64,000 bases of DNA from Myrica gale (GCA_963930655.1 OZ005606.1:14734001-14798000); one strand, 5' to 3'. Positions 28,399 to 42,110 are shown, counted from the first letter of the stretch. Made by a program: numbers and translations. Notes: generated from the sequence alone by a model not told the origin.

Positions 28399-28984
28399 TT
28401 AAACTCAAATTTCAAATTTAAAGAAGACATTTCAAATATGAAATAGAAAATTCAAATAGTTTTAAAATAGAAATATCGATTATTATAAATGGTAACATAA
28501 TTTCATCCCTAAAAATACTCTTCGTGAAGAAAACGTTTTGTCCCGCTAGAAACTCTTTCGGGATGAATGTAAGAATGGTTACTAAAAGAAGCGTTCTAAC
28601 GCAAAACATTTGCGGATGGCATGATTTTGTACCCAAACAAGCTTTCCAGACGAAAACAATTTTATCCAACAAAAAAAAAACTCTGGACACGAAAAGTTTT
28701 TGCGGCTTGTTCAAGTAAATCTTAAGAGGTATAATGCCTGCTCGACAGCAACCATGATGAAATTCAAGAATTTGTTTCTTCAAATTTGATAAATTGAGTT
28801 TGGAGATACAAAAAATAGTTCCAATTATGTATTGCTGTAGAAGTTGATATACTAGTTAATGAAATAGTTGGAAGTGCAAAGAGAATTATCAAGAGATAAA
28901 TATGGAGAGAGACTTATGGACGTGATAAGACTCCAAATATATGGGCCCTAAGTATGTATCCTACATCTTTTAGTTTTTAATTAA
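28399..28984. other. Unassigned AT-rich DNA
   Basis: No supported gene. The open frame at 28418-28783 on the minus strand shows repeated short phrases (KIVFVWKACLGTKSC and NVFFTKSIFRDEIM) but no known domain. Confidence 0.4.
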
Positions 28985-31900
28985 TTTTCTCGAATGGACA
29001 AGTAGTAGTGCTTCCCGCACGAAGCAAAAAATGCTCTCTAGGAGAGTTCCTTGGAGCACTTGGCTCTTTTCCGGTCAACGAGTGACTTTTCATGATTTTC
29101 TTATAGATCATTCTGAATTCTTCACAATAACGTTGTTGATTCCTTTGTCGGCTTCTTCTCTTGATACCTATTCGAATCATTGAAAGGTATTAGCGGGAAG
29201 TGTTCTTCTACTTTACATCCTTTTTTGAGATTTGATTTTCAAGATATTAAAATTGGGGAGTTTGTTGTTCTTTGATTATTCTTATCTGTTCGAAGGTAGA
29301 ATTGATTGTAGTTGTTGGTTGGTAAAGATAGATTGGTTTTTGTATTCTTTGGTTGGCTGTTTGGGTGAGGCTAGCCATGGTGGTGGCTCAGAGTACAATG
29401 GAGGATTCGGTTAATCAAACAGAAGCGCTGGGATGGAGTGGGAATTCAGAGGAACAATTTCAGAAGGACGATGAGGATTCTTCAGCTTCTGTTATTGAGT
29501 TCTCTTTGGTAGGAAGGATTATTTCGGATAAATCCTTTAACAAAGCTGGAATTTGGGTTGCCATTTATAGGTCTTGGCACTTTGTCAAAGTAGAACATGT
29601 ATATTTTTACATTTTCATCGATTGCTATAAAGAATCGAATCCTTGAGAAGGCTCCTTGGACCATAAAAAGATTTCTGTTGGTATTAGCATCGGTTAAGTT
29701 GGGAGATACAATATTTGAAGTGGATCTAGTGAAGGTTCGTGTATGGATTCAGGTACATAGATTACCGATGGGACAAAATACAAAACAGATGACTGAGTGG
29801 GCCGCTAGCAAGGTGGGAAAGGTGATAGAAGTGGAGTTTAGATCACAGAGAACGGTATGGGTTACACAATACATTAGAGCAAGAGTTTTACCTGATACTG
29901 CTAATGCTTTGTGTCCTGGATTTTTCCTTCCTAGAGAAAATAGAGGAGATACATGGGTGCAACTCAAGTATGAGAGGTTGTGTGGATTTTGCTATATTTA
30001 TGGATGGTTGGGAATTTATCAAATATTTGTTCTGCATCTTCTTGTGGTATGACTGATCCAGAGTGTTTTAGTCCAAAGATGATTGCAAACTCAATTGATT
30101 ACAAGAGTTATTCCAACCCAGAGAAACCAACTCTAAGATATTCAGGAAATCCACCAAATACACCATCTAGCTCTACCAAAAATCAAACTCCAACACTGAA
30201 AAACCAACCATCTCAGCAAAATCCACAAACACAAAGCCAGAATACCAAACCTCAAAATCTATACACTAAGAGCTTAAACATCGCCATGAATATCCCGACA
30301 TGGAGTAGATCTGACATTGTGGGGCTGAGACCTGGTGGGGTGATTGCAAGCGCGTCGGTGGAGCGTAATTCCCTAGGCACTGATACACATAACAGAATCC
30401 TCAAAAAGATTGCAGATTCAGTTGTAAAACCGAAGGATGGTGTTGTGAGGCAGGGCAGAGATGTGATTGGATGTAAGGAATATGAGGTTCAAATGTTGCT
30501 TTCTTTTAACAATAAGGTAACCATTTGGCAAGCGTATGAGGAAACCTTTGAGAAGGATTGAGAATCTGTGCAGAGGAGAGAGTAAGAGTTGAGATGTTTG
30601 CATAATACGGTGGACTGGTCATTGAATAAAGGTGTGGTGGACTTTATATTGGGCCAAGATGACTGGAGAGGTCCTGGGTGGGCTTGGACAAGGTTACTAA
30701 AAATGAATGTAATATAAAGTTGGACTGTAGTAATATGGGCCATGAGGAGAAGTTTGGTTTTGGTCCACAGGGAGGTTCTTCGGTCCAGATCAGGGAGATA
30801 AATGTTGATGGATCATGGGGGAGTGGAAATGAAGATGATAGATCTGATGAGGTGACGTGTAGGCCTTTTAGAAGGATTATGAGAAAAGATAAAGGGCCTT
30901 GTTTAAATGAAATCTCAGTTGTGATAAGAGGCTTGGGCACAACGGTAGGAAAAAAAATTCTCTCGAAGTGTTGGAGGAGGATAAGCATGCTTCAAAGAGA
31001 ACTCTGGATGTATCGGTTGTTGAGACTCTGGAGCTGGTTGGAGAGCTTGAGAATTATAGTGGGGAGGACTCGTTGCCATTGTCCATATTGGTATTGGGTT
31101 TTGGTAGGAGAAGGGATTGTATATGGGTATGGAAGGAAAGGCTCACGGGGTTCTCGTGGAAGGCAAAGAGCGGGAGCTCTGCAGAGAATCTGTAAAGTAA
31201 AAAAGGTGATGGGAGTTTGTGTTACATCTGAGGCTGAGGAGGAGGGACAACCCATGCCCCCTACTCCATGACTGTACTATTTTGGAATTGTCGAGGTCTT
31301 GCCCAAGCCTGAACAATTAAAACTCTTCGGGCAATGCTTAGACAATCAAACCTGGATTATCTATGCATAGTGTAAACAAAAATTGCTACAACTACTGGTA
31401 TATTGAATAGGTTTGGTTTTCCAGACTCATTGGAAGTGTCGGCTAGGGGTTTGAATGGAGGTATGATTTTTCCTTGGAAACAGGGTGTGGATTTTGATAT
31501 GGTTTTTAAAATCAGAATATCATTAGCATTATCTTGAAGGGAGATCCAAGTTATCAAAATTGGGCTATTACTTTCGTTCATAGTCCATGTGAATGGTACA
31601 ATAAGGAGATGTTTTGGGATGAAGTCAGTGATGTAGGGAATTCTTTTGATGGTCCTTAGTTGGTGCTTGGTGATTTTAATGCTATATCTGGTCAATAAGA
31701 AAAGTGGAGTGGGTTATCGTATGCCTATTCATCTAGGGATGGATTTTATCAATTTAAGCTGGATAATGAATTAGTGGATATTGGTAGCACGAGATCCAAG
31801 TTCACATGGTGTAATGGGAGAAGGGAAACACAACAAATTTGTGAAAGATTGGATAAAGGTTTAGCAAATGGTGAATGAGTTATACTTTTTCCACGCGCTA

Positions 31901-32441
31901 TTATAAGAAATTTACTAGGCATTCATCGGATCATGCTCCAATCTTATTGGTGACTGATTGTACTATGTCTGCTGGACCAAAACGTTTTAGGTTTGAAAGT
32001 TATTAGATTAGGGATGAATCGAGTAAGGTGGTGGTGTCGGATGCTTGGTGGGGTCAGCTGAGGGGATAGACAATGTTTCGTTTGGTCCAAATAATTAAGA
32101 GGACGAAGGTAGCCTTGAGGAAGTGGAATCGTGAACATTTTAGGTTGATTAAACTCATATTGAGATAATCAATCGTAATTTAGAAGAGGTTCAGAGTTGT
32201 GAACCATCATTACAATCATGGGAGGATAAGCAGAGGCTGCAAGCTGATTTAGCAAAGACTTTAAAAAGGGAGGAATGTTTGTGGAAACAAAAATCAAGAG
32301 TTAGTTGGTTAACTAGATCTGATTTAAATACAAAATTTTTTCATTTGTCCACTAAAATTTGTAGGAGAAGGAACAACATAAAAACAATCTTGAGTGGGAT
32401 AGGAGGTTAGTTAAAGGAAAGGTGCAATATTGGTGATCATA
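28985..32441 (+). mobile_element. LINE, left part: 5' leader, ORF1 and endonuclease
   Basis: After a leader (about 28985-29370), ORF1 text appears with the DUF4283-type block SLVGRIISDKSFNKAGI and IQVHRLPMGQNTKQM, then an RLCGFCY zinc-knuckle start. A Pro/Gln/Asn-rich linker follows (30100-30300). ORF2 begins near 31275 with LFWNCRGL and LDYLC, the apurinic endonuclease start. Several frame changes and stops show decay. It is cut at 32441 by a gypsy insertion and resumes at 39920. The 5' limit is approximate. Confidence 0.8.
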
Positions 32442-35400
32442 TGTCACGTCCCGTGCTTATACTTACCCCCTAGGCTCACCTATAGTAATGATATGCACAT
32501 AGGCGGGGATTATGACACTTATATCGTTATGAGTCTTAGTCGATTTATCAAGGAACTTAACGGAAAGCGTATAAATCGTAATGAGAAGTTGGAAAAAGAT
32601 CATAAGGTAAAAACACTACGTTTTACAAAAGGTTAAAGAGATAATAAAATCCGAATAAGTCAGAAATGTTGGATCACAAGCTTATAAGTAGAACTAAGAA
32701 GCTTGAGATAAAAGATGAGAAAAGCATCATAAAGGAGATTGAAAACCTGACATAATAAGGACAACTTTAAAAGTTGAGCTACATCCTCCCATGACTACAA
32801 AAAGGCTACAAGTTCAGAAACTTCCTGATACACAGGAACAAACTCTGGAGAAAACATTCTACAAGCCTAAGAAGGATGTTAAACCTCCTCGTCCTCATCC
32901 GATGAAAGATCTATAAGCTCAGACCTCTGAAATGCACTACAATCTCCTGTCAGTGGGGAAGGAACATAATCTAGCCTCAGCCACTCAGGCGGTACATCTG
33001 GTAACCCAAAGTCCTCAAATCGGGGTAACGAGGATGATGGAGATAGTGGGGGTACAGGGAATGGTAGGGACACAAGGGATTGGGGTACATGGGGTGGGGG
33101 TACATGAGATGGGGGTTGGGCCTCCCTGAAGAACCAGTGGGCCTCATGCTCCACTGATACATACTCCAAGAGAATCCGAGACCCATGTCCGAATCTTGAG
33201 CACCAGAACATAGGGGTGGAAATCATAGGTCAACTCTTCCTCGAATAGCTTCATTCTTCAATACCCAAGTCGTTAAGTATTGCAAAAACAACATAAGAGA
33301 GAAAGGGTGAATCCTATTGACTCAGTAAGGTGGGGGTGGGGAAAGCATGATCAAATAAATACAGTGCATATAATTCATCAAAGCATGATGTAGAACAAAC
33401 TTCCAGGACAATAAGTATAAGCACAGACAATCTGAAGTATGCAATGCATCACACCATCATTGGTTCCTGAGGAGTTCCAGGTGTCTGCTATGTTCACCCC
33501 CAAAGTCGGGTTGTGCATCCCCTCCCCTTCTATGGGACTGTCTCGTGCTTCCAGCACCAGGACCCTTAACATAACATTACGCCTTAGCGTTCATAAAGGA
33601 GCTCACCCACTCCCTGTAGTGGTGGGTTGCACATCTCCTAAGTGTCCAGTACCGTCACTACCATTCGGGGAACCCTCGCAGGCTAGGGGGTTCCTCACTT
33701 TCGTTTTCCCTCTTATGAATGTAATAACATATCCAAACATTACAATACATAAGTAACAATGCACATTTTGAGGGAATCATAAGTAGCATAACATGTTCGG
33801 AAAATAATCATTGACAATTGAAACAACCATGATAATAACTAGAGGATTTCAGAATATTAAACTTCTAATCGAGGCCTATTGGGCCTCTTTAGACCACACG
33901 GGCCCTTTCCCAAGGTATTAGTGGACATAGTGTTCTTTTAAGGGTATTGGGCCAAAAATCTATTTAGGCTCATACACGGGCTTTATGATTTGAGCCCTTA
34001 TTCCAACTCGGATTAAGTTCAAATTTGGGATATCCTATCATTTTTTCGTGCTCTATCCAACCATGTGATCATTCTCTCACTTTGGACCTTTTTACCCTAA
34101 TGAATTTGGCAAAATGTCGAATCTGCCCTCAAATTTGGCTGAAATTTTTACAGTCACCCTAATATTAGATAATAATACTATCTGGAAATTTTCATGCAAA
34201 AATACAACCTATAGCTTAGGGTCGATTTGGACAGTGTCTATATTGACTAAAAGCCCTAGCTAAGTGTTCATGTATTTGATCAACCATCGCATTTATAACT
34301 TTAGGCTAATGATACATCTAATTTATCAATACATATGAACTTACAGAGCACATAACATAAGTATTCTTCAAGAAAATTAAAGGCAAACAATGATCATTTG
34401 CTACATCATCATAGAATATGCACAAGGCATCATTTTCATGCTTTCATCTTTCATAACCTCTTTCATCTTTCATAACTTCTTTCTTGAGCTCGAAGCTCCT
34501 TTCTTTGGCCCCATTTGGCCTCTTCTTGATCAGGGATACTTTCATGCCTCTTTGGCCATCGTCATACTCATTATTGCATCATCATTTCATATCACATATG
34601 CATAACATTGTATCATGGAACCATGGAGTGCAACATGCAACATGCAACACCATTTTCATTGTTCAACCCGTGGTCTATAAGACTTATCCCTACTGTCATA
34701 GCTCATGGATTATATCAAGAACACTTTTGAATTATCAAACGAACTCAACAAGCATGTTATAAGAAATATTCATCAAACTTTATCATGCAAGGGGGGTCTA
34801 GATTAGGTTTTACTTCATGGCATCTTTGAACCTTTCTTTTTGCAAAATCTTGAACCCAACGTGACCTTAACATATTCATATTGAATCACATCTCTATGTA
34901 CACCAATAAGCATGATCAATCATCACAAGAGAACATGTTATCCATCCACAAAACACAAGAGTCTAAACCCTCACTAAAGCATGAAGTTCTAACCCTTACC
35001 TTGGTGATCTCGGGTAGCTCTTGATGTTCTCCTATAAACACAAGATCTATAGGTTAATGAAATTGATCTAAGGCTAAGAAGAAGTGGAAATGATGATGAG
35101 GAAATAGAGAAGAGGAGGTGCAAAGGAGTGTTCAAGGTCTTGGCCGAACCCCTTGTCAACTTACCTTGGCATGGAAGTTTTCACCTTCCTTCTCTTCTTC
35201 CTCTCCTCTTTCTCTCCTTTCTCTCCTTCCTTTCCCTCTTGGCCGAATGCTTTCAATACTCACTCCCTTCTCTCTAACTCAAATGGCCAGCTGTGGTGTG
35301 AGGAATGCATGGCAAGGGTTGGTTTTTATAGCCAACCTTGTCATCATTTGGTCAAGAGGTGGCTGCCACAAGCAAGCCCCTTGATTGGGTGGCTTGGGCG

Positions 35401-36150
35401 ACATAAGGGCTTGAGGAGCCAAATGGCACACTCCCCCTTCTCTAGGTGCTGATCAAGGACACTTACACAAGCTAAGTTCACCTCAAAATCATATCAATTG
35501 TGATTATAAGCAAGCATGGCCGGTTGGTCCAATTTTGCATCTCACTATTCATGCAACAAAGGCCAAAAACATGTGACAAGGGAAAAAGACAAAGAGAACA
35601 AGACAAGGCCAAGATTTTCATGTGTGGTGTGCCCTAGGGAGGAGAGAGAGAGTGGGACCAACATGACATCAAAGTAGACTTAGGTTAACAAAATAATTAG
35701 CTAAGTTACAAAGTTAATCGATACATATGTTAGAAAAAGGAAATAGGTAATTAGTCAAGTACCTAATCGAGATTAGTGATAGAGTAATCAAGATTGACAC
35801 TAGGTAAAGATTTTAGATGTAAGCAAGAGAATGAAGAGGGAAAGAGATTAAGCATACCGAAATTCATTAGTGAAATTAGAACCGAATGAATCATGTGTTA
35901 AGAAATCAAACCTAGTATTTAGAAGATGTTAAAAATGAGCTATTGATGTATACTTAGGAAAAATATCATGTGGTTAAATAAAGCAATAGGAATACTAAGG
36001 TTTTAATACGAAATTGGAAGAATTTTGAATGCATAGAAATCGGTAAAAATAGAGACAATCACGATCATAATCATTAATAGGCTAAATACGAGAAATTGAG
36101 GAAATTAAGAAATTTAGATAAATTAGGGGATTTAGGGAAAGGGTGTCACA
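32442..36150 (-). mobile_element. Full-length LTR of the chromovirus
   Basis: TGTCACGTCCC...GGGTGTCACA, about 3.7 kb, bordered on the right by the polypurine tract complement TCCTCCCCCTCTTAAGAA. Long non-coding LTRs are typical of Tekay/Del elements. Open frames inside it (for example 32879-33226) have no known domain. Confidence 0.85.
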
Positions 36151-36599
36151 TCCTCCCCCTCTTAAGAACAATTCCGTCTCGGAATTTCCTTGAGTTCAAA
36201 GTTGAAAGTTGCTTAATTCAAAATAAGGAAAAACATAAATTTACTCCGCTTGTTTTTCTTTCCCAGGTAAATCTTCCTTGTTGACCTCGGGATCGTCCTT
36301 TCCCGGTTCTTCTAGGTCTGACCCTTCCTCCGGGTCAGATTCTTCCTCACTAGTCTTTATCAACTTAGATCCTGTATTAGAGCCTGCATACGAATGGCAT
36401 CCAACAGGCATGCTCCGAGTCGCCCAAACCTGTCTAGATTTGGGTTCTGGGTACTTCCTCTTCTTCATCGTGACCTCCTTCTTGATAGTCTGGCTCTCCA
36501 TCTGCTGAACAAGCATATATATACATGAGCATAAGGACAACCAGAATTTCATAGGGCTTGATCCAATAATCAAACACTAATGAACGGGTAAATTCAAAC

Positions 36600-39500
36600 A
36601 AGGTCGCATCCTAAGTTAGCGAACAGATGCGGGTACTTTTCTCGCATCTCGGATTCTAATTCCCAAGATGCCTCCTCTACTTCTTGATTTCTCCACAACA
36701 CCTTCACCAATGGTATTTTCTTAGTTCATAGCTCTTTCTCTTTTCAATCCATTATTTGCACCGGTTGTTCCACGTACGACAAGCTCTCTTTTAGGTGCAA
36801 TGGTGAGTATTCCAAGATATGGGAGGGGTCCATCACGTATTTCCTCAGCATAGATACATGGAAGACATCGTGTATCCCTCCCCACTCTGGTGGTAGTGTT
36901 AGCTGATATGCCACGGGCCCGACCTTGCTTAGAATCTCGTAGGGCCCCACAAACCGTGGACTTAGCTTCCCTTTCTTTTCAAATCGCTTAATTCCCTTCA
37001 TGGGCGTCACCTTGAGAAATACCTTATCTCCCACTTGGAATTCCAAATCACGTCGTCTAACATCCACATAGCTCTTTTGTCTACTTTGAGCGGCTTTGAG
37101 ACGTTCCTTAATAATCTCGATCTTCTCACATGACGTTTGCACAATTTCGGGGCCTAGTAGTTGTCGTTCACCGATCTCATCCCAATTGAGTGGTGATCTG
37201 CACTTCCGCCCATATAACGCTTCATAAGGAGCCATGCCAATACTAGACTGATAAGAATTGTTGTAAGCAAATTCCACCAGTGGCATGTAGTAACTCCAAT
37301 GACCCTTGAAATCTAGCACACAAGCTCTAAGCATGTCTTCAAGTATCTGAATCGTCCTCTCAAACTGTCCATCGATCTGAGGGTGATAAGTCGTACTAAA
37401 TTTTAGCTGGGTACCCATTGCCTTTTGGAAGCCTCCCCACACCCATGATGTAAAGCGGGTATCTCGGTCTGATACTATGGAACTAAGAATTCCATGCAAT
37501 CGAACTATTTCCTGAATGTTCAATTCTGCCAACTTTTCGACCGGATAACTGACCTTGATCGGGATGAAATAGGCTGACTTCGTTAATCGATCTACAATTA
37601 CCCATATGGCATCTAGTCCTGTTGGTGCTTTCGGCAAACCCGACACCAAGTCCATCGTTACCTCGTCCCATTTCCAAATGGGTAACTCCAAAGGCTGCAA
37701 TAACCCAGCGGGTCTCTGATGCTCCGCCTTAACTTGCTGGCATGTTAAACAACAACTCACATACTCAGCAATATCCTTTTTCATCCCATTCCACCAAAAA
37801 ATTTCCTTAAGATCCCGATACATCTTGGTGCTCCCCGGGTGGACAGTAAACATCGACTTATGGGCTTCTCCCATAACATTTGCTCGAATCTCTATGACAT
37901 CAGGCACTACTAGACGTTGCTGAAAATACAAGACTCCATCACTAGAAAGCCTGAAATTACCTTTCGGGCCTGATTCCAATTCTGTTATTACCTTCTTTAT
38001 GAAGTGATCTTGCTGCTGGCCCTCTTTGATCCTATCAACGAACGTGGGTTGGATTGTTAGGCAGCCATTCTTGTCGTTTGTAATTGCAGAAGCACCTCGA
38101 TGTTGTTTCTTTCCATATCCTCTTTTATTTCTTTCCTTGGCACCTTCCGACTCAAACCATCGGCAACAACATTAGCCTTCCATGCATGGTAGTTGATCGA
38201 ACAGTCGTAGTTCTTAATTAACTCTAACCACCTTCTCTGTCTCATGTTAAGCTCTTTCTGGGTAAAGAAATTCTTCAAACTTTTGTGGTCTGTGAATATT
38301 TCGCATCTCGCTCCATACAAATAGTGCTTCCAAATCTTTAGGGCAAACACTACTACTGCCAACTCCAAGTCATGGGTAGGGTAATTTACCTCATGATGCT
38401 TCAATTGACGAGACGCGTATGCAATGACTTTATTCTTTTGCATCAAGACGCATCCTAATCCCTTTCCAGATGCGTCACTAAAAACTACAAAGTCTTCCCC
38501 TTCAATAGGCAAGGCTAACACTGGAGCCGTCACCAACCTCTTCTTTAGCTCTTGAAAGCTCTTCTCACATTCCTCAGTCCATGCATACTTCGTATCCTTC
38601 CTCGACAAGGCAGTCAGCGGGACAACTAATTTCGAGAATCCTTCAACAAACCTCCTGTAGTACCCCGCCAAACCTAAGAAACTACGAACCTCGTGGATAT
38701 TGACTGGCCTCGGCAAGTTCATCGTTGTCTCTATCTTGCTTGGGTCTACAATTATACCTTGACTTGACACAATATGCCCCAATAATGATACTTGTTCCAT
38801 CTAAAAATCACACTTGGATAACTTGACATATAATTGTTCTTCCCGCAATTTCTGTAGCACCAACCGCAAATGCTCCTCGTATTCCAGTCGATTCTTAGAG
38901 TAAACCAAAATATCGTCAATAAAAACCACTACAAAGCGATCTAAGAACTCCCGAAAGACCCTATTCATCAAATCCATAAAAGCAGCGGGTGCATTCGTCA
39001 ACCCGAACGACATCATTAAAAATTCGAAGTGGCCGTATCGAGTCCGAAATGCTGACTTCGGAATATCTTCCGCCTTAATCCTTAATTGATGGTAGCCTGA
39101 CCTCAAATCTATATTTGAGAAAATTCTCACTCCTTTCAATTGATCAAACAAATCATCTATACGCAGTAGCGGATACTTATTCTTCATCGTCACTTGATTC
39201 AACTCTCGATAATCTACACACATCCTGAGAGTTCCATCTTTCTTCTTTACAAATAACACCAGGGCTCCCCACGATGATACACTAGGTCTGATATAACCTC
39301 GCTCCAGGAGGTCTTGTAGTTGGGTCTTCAATTCCTTCAATTCAGCCGGTGCCATACGATACGGGGCTTTAGATATTGGGGCCGTTCCCGGCACTACTTC
39401 AATCTCAAATTGGATTTCCCTCTCCGAGGGTAAATCAGGTAACTCGTCGGGAAATACATCTGAAAATTCCCTAATTCCCGGAATAGAATCAATTTCCTTC

Positions 39501-39733
39501 TCTTCCTTCTTTACTTCCACGATCGAGATTAGATATCCCTGGGCTCCTTCCCGAATAAACTTCCGAGCCTTCGGTGTTGATACAATACGAGGCACTGTTT
39601 TGTCTCGAGAGCTCTTGTATCTGTACTCCTCACGCCCGGGTATTTTGAAAATTACCTCCTTATTGAAACAATCCACCGAAGCATGATACTTGGCCAACCA
39701 ATCCATGCCGAGAATAATATCGAACTCTACCAT
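36600..39733 (-). mobile_element. Chromovirus pol region: protease end, RT, RNase H, integrase, chromodomain
   Basis: Seen from right to left: [18 protein letters not shown] (protease/RT link), [57 protein letters not shown] and [14 protein letters not shown] (RT). RNase H follows with [13 protein letters not shown] and [11 protein letters not shown]. The integrase zinc finger (HPGSTKMYRDLK...CLTCQQVK) and core (WVIVDRLTKSAYFIP) come next, then the GPYEIL region and a chromodomain (LVKVLWRNQEVEEASWE). Lineage: chromovirus, Tekay. Fossil. Confidence 0.92.
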
Positions 39734-39914
39734 GTGTTTAAATCAAGCAATAGGAATACTAAGGTTTTAATACGAAATTGGAAGAATTTTGAATGCATAG
39801 AAACCGGTAAAAATAGAGACAATCACGATCATAATCATTAATAGGCTAAATACGAGAAATTGAGGAAATTAAGAAATTTAGATAAATTAGGGGATTTAGG
39901 GAAGGGGTGTCACA
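39734..39914 (-). mobile_element. Partial LTR copy at the other end of the chromovirus
   Basis: Nearly identical to 35970-36150, the end of the full LTR, and closes the element at the TCATA duplication. Confidence 0.85.
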
Positions 39915-40165
39915 TCATATGGTGGCATTTTTTAGTCCTTGTATTCTTCGGATAATCCTGAATGAGATGATGAGTTGGATGAGTTGATACAACCTGTTAT
40001 AACAGTAGAAGAAAATGTTCGGTTGTGTCAGATTCCAACTAAGGCTGAGATAAAATTTGTTGTGGATGAGATTGTGGCATTCAAAGTACCAAGACCGGAT
40101 GGTATGTCGGCTATTTTCTATTAGCATTATTGGAATACGGTTTGTGAGGATTTGATTGTGAGGTT
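39915..40165 (+). mobile_element. LINE, right part: start of the reverse transcriptase
   Basis: Continues the LINE of 28985-32441 after the gypsy insertion. It reads FFSSLYSSD-like text, then a block ending KFVVDEIVAFKVPRPDGM, equivalent to the usual KAPGPDG motif, and HYWNTVCEDLI. The rest of RT is missing, so the copy is 3'-truncated or replaced by the next region. Confidence 0.75.
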
Positions 40166-41930
40166 TCGCCTAAGGCTCCAATTACTTTAAAGTCGCCCCT
40201 GATTGTAATTTTGAATGTTATGTTTTGAGGGTTATGGATGTGTTGGGTGTGTATGGATGGAGTTGTTGTAATTTTGAAGGTAATGGATTGCGCTGTTGTA
40301 ACTTTGAAGGTTATGGATGACTAGAACTGGCATGAAACATGTTGTAAATGGTGTTGTGAAATTGTGAAGTGACAAGTTGAATAGAATGTGTTTGGTTAAT
40401 GACTTTTGAATCTTCTTCATTTTTGTTTGGATGTATAAGTTGAAATGGTACTGTTTTGAGGTGTGGTAAAATTGTGATTTAAGGTGCTGTGAAATTGTCC
40501 TGTGACTTGCTGTGAAATGATATTGTTTTGGTGCTGTCAAACAGAAGTTGTTTTGGTGCTATAAAACGACACTTGTTTTCTAGCATGTGTTTTGGTGCTA
40601 TAAAATGGCGCCTGTTTTGGTTCTGTGAATTTGCACCTGTTTTGGTGTTGTAAAACAGCATGTCAAATTGTAACAAATTTTGGTGCTGTAAAATTACATC
40701 TGTCAATTCACACAAATTACAACACACAAACTCAATAATTTCATATCATTTATACAAATTGTCTAATATGCCAATTACAAACTGTCTAATCTGCCAGTTA
40801 CAAATTACAGGATCTTACAGAACAAAGTTGAAATAAATATATACAATGGCAGCCCACAAAAGTTACAAAGTATCTATTGTGCCCATTACACAACAATGTG
40901 ATCCCATTACACAACAATGACATCCCAAAACATCAGTTCGAGGACCTCAGTAGAAGTACTCCCATGATTGCAATTGCAGCCTAACCTCACATTGTAGGTT
41001 CTTGATTTTGTTTGTTAAATAAGCTCAATACTCTTCAGCAACACAAATAATAACCAAGTAAATGCATTTATGGGCTTATTGAAGGCAAAATATACATTAA
41101 AAAGTGTAGCATAAATTATTTACATTATAGTGGATTATATCAGTTTTCAGAGCACCTCTTACACTTGTAGAACATATACATGCATGTGTTATTGCCCCTA
41201 TCACCTAATACATTGAACAAGAGAGATTTACCTAGAGGAAGATTCATAACTTTTGTACTGACAATACAGCATCATTGGCAGCATAGCATGATTTCGAAGG
41301 GAATAGAAAAACCAAACAGATAGGAGAAGTGACATGAATTTACCCACTCTCAGACATTTATGGTTACCCATTTCTAGATCGAAGTTGCAGACAAATCAAT
41401 TCGGCCAAGTTGTTGAACTAACCGGTAAACCTTTGAACCTCTCAACAACGGTGTAACCTATTCAAAGCAACAGTGGAACCAGAGATTCGTCGTCGAGATT
41501 TGCAGCGCCTAATGTTCTATCGGGGATTTAGGGTTCTAACAAAATGCAAGAAGAAAAATCTGATACAATTCAAATACTTACCTCCCTTGTCAAACAGTGT
41601 GCATCATTCATTTAACTAAACGATGTCATTTTGGATGGAATTGTATCATTTTTTCAAAACGGTGTACATCATTCATTTGACTAAAGGACGTCAGTTTGGG
41701 GAAACATATCATTTTCAAAATGGTGCGCATCATTCCAGGCACATCAGCTGTTAAGTTGTCAGTGATGTGGCCCTTTCGTTAGAGAAACAAACGGAGCCCT
41801 GACATAAGGGCTCTTTCGTCAAAAAATGTAAACCAAAGGATAAAAATTTGAAAAAAGGAAATCCAGGGACTAAAAAATAAAAAAAATGACTAAAATCCGA
41901 GGACTAAAATGCTATTTTTCCTAAGATTAA
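40166..41930. other. Repeat-rich non-coding region, possible MULE-like remnant
   Basis: No supported gene. 40440-40700 holds degenerate repeats of GTTTTGGTGCTGTAAAA. 41590-41730 holds repeats of GTGTGCATCATTCATTTRACTAAA. The right edge (41840-41930) reads, as complement, GGAAAAATAGCATTTTAGTCC, a common MULE-like end, but no matching left end was found. Confidence 0.4.
40440..40700 (+). repeat. Degenerate short tandem repeats (GTTTTGGTGCTGTAAAA)
   Basis: At least six imperfect copies about 30-40 bp apart, varying as GTGCTATAAAA, GTTCTGTGAA and GTGTTGTAAAA. No coding sense. Confidence 0.65.
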
Positions 41931-41934
41931 TGGT

Positions 41935-42110
41935 GGTGTTTGAGTTAATTTTTCACACTCAAAAATCTTGTGCATGATTAAAAAAATTACAAAATAATCT
42001 CTCTCCCCATTAAATTTTTATTTTTCATTATAATATTCATTCAAATCTTCTTCATCTTCACTTTTTCACCAACTGTCATACTCCAAAATAACTTTGTACC
42101 AATAGTATGT
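41935..42110. mobile_element. Decayed Tourist-like MITE
   Basis: Starts GGTGGTGTTTGAG near 41931 and has the family core CTTCACTTTTTCACCAACTGTCATA. The right inverted end is not clear. Confidence 0.45.

Larger units (their letters stand above)
32442..39914 (-). mobile_element. Tekay-type chromovirus (Ty3/gypsy), minus strand, incomplete
   Basis: Starts TGTCACGTCCCGTGC and ends GAAGGGGTGTCACA, with the perfect duplication TCATA (32437-32441, 39915-39919) in the LINE. Parts in sense order: a short LTR-end copy (39734-39914), protease end plus RT, RNase H, integrase and chromodomain (about 39733 to 36600), a polypurine tract (36151-36168) and a full 3.7-kb LTR (32442-36150). Gag and the primer site are absent. 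The LTR ends differ at about 3 of 178 comparable positions, so insertion is recent, of the order of a million years. Broken, with about four breaks. Confidence 0.9.

Noticed and set aside
29353-31271. Several plus-strand frames of 97-197 codons as small host genes
   Set aside because: They are ORF1 pieces of a LINE (DUF4283-type block, linker, knuckle) leading into a LINE endonuclease.
36744-39733. Long minus-strand open frames (411, 247 and 310 codons) as host genes
   Set aside because: They carry integrase, RNase H and reverse-transcriptase motifs in chromovirus order and lie between LTR sequences with a flanking target duplication.
39920-39950. Left end of a MULE (TTTTTTAGTCCTTG) pairing with 41840-41930
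   Set aside because: The words belong to LINE coding text (FFSSLYSSD) that continues in frame across the site.
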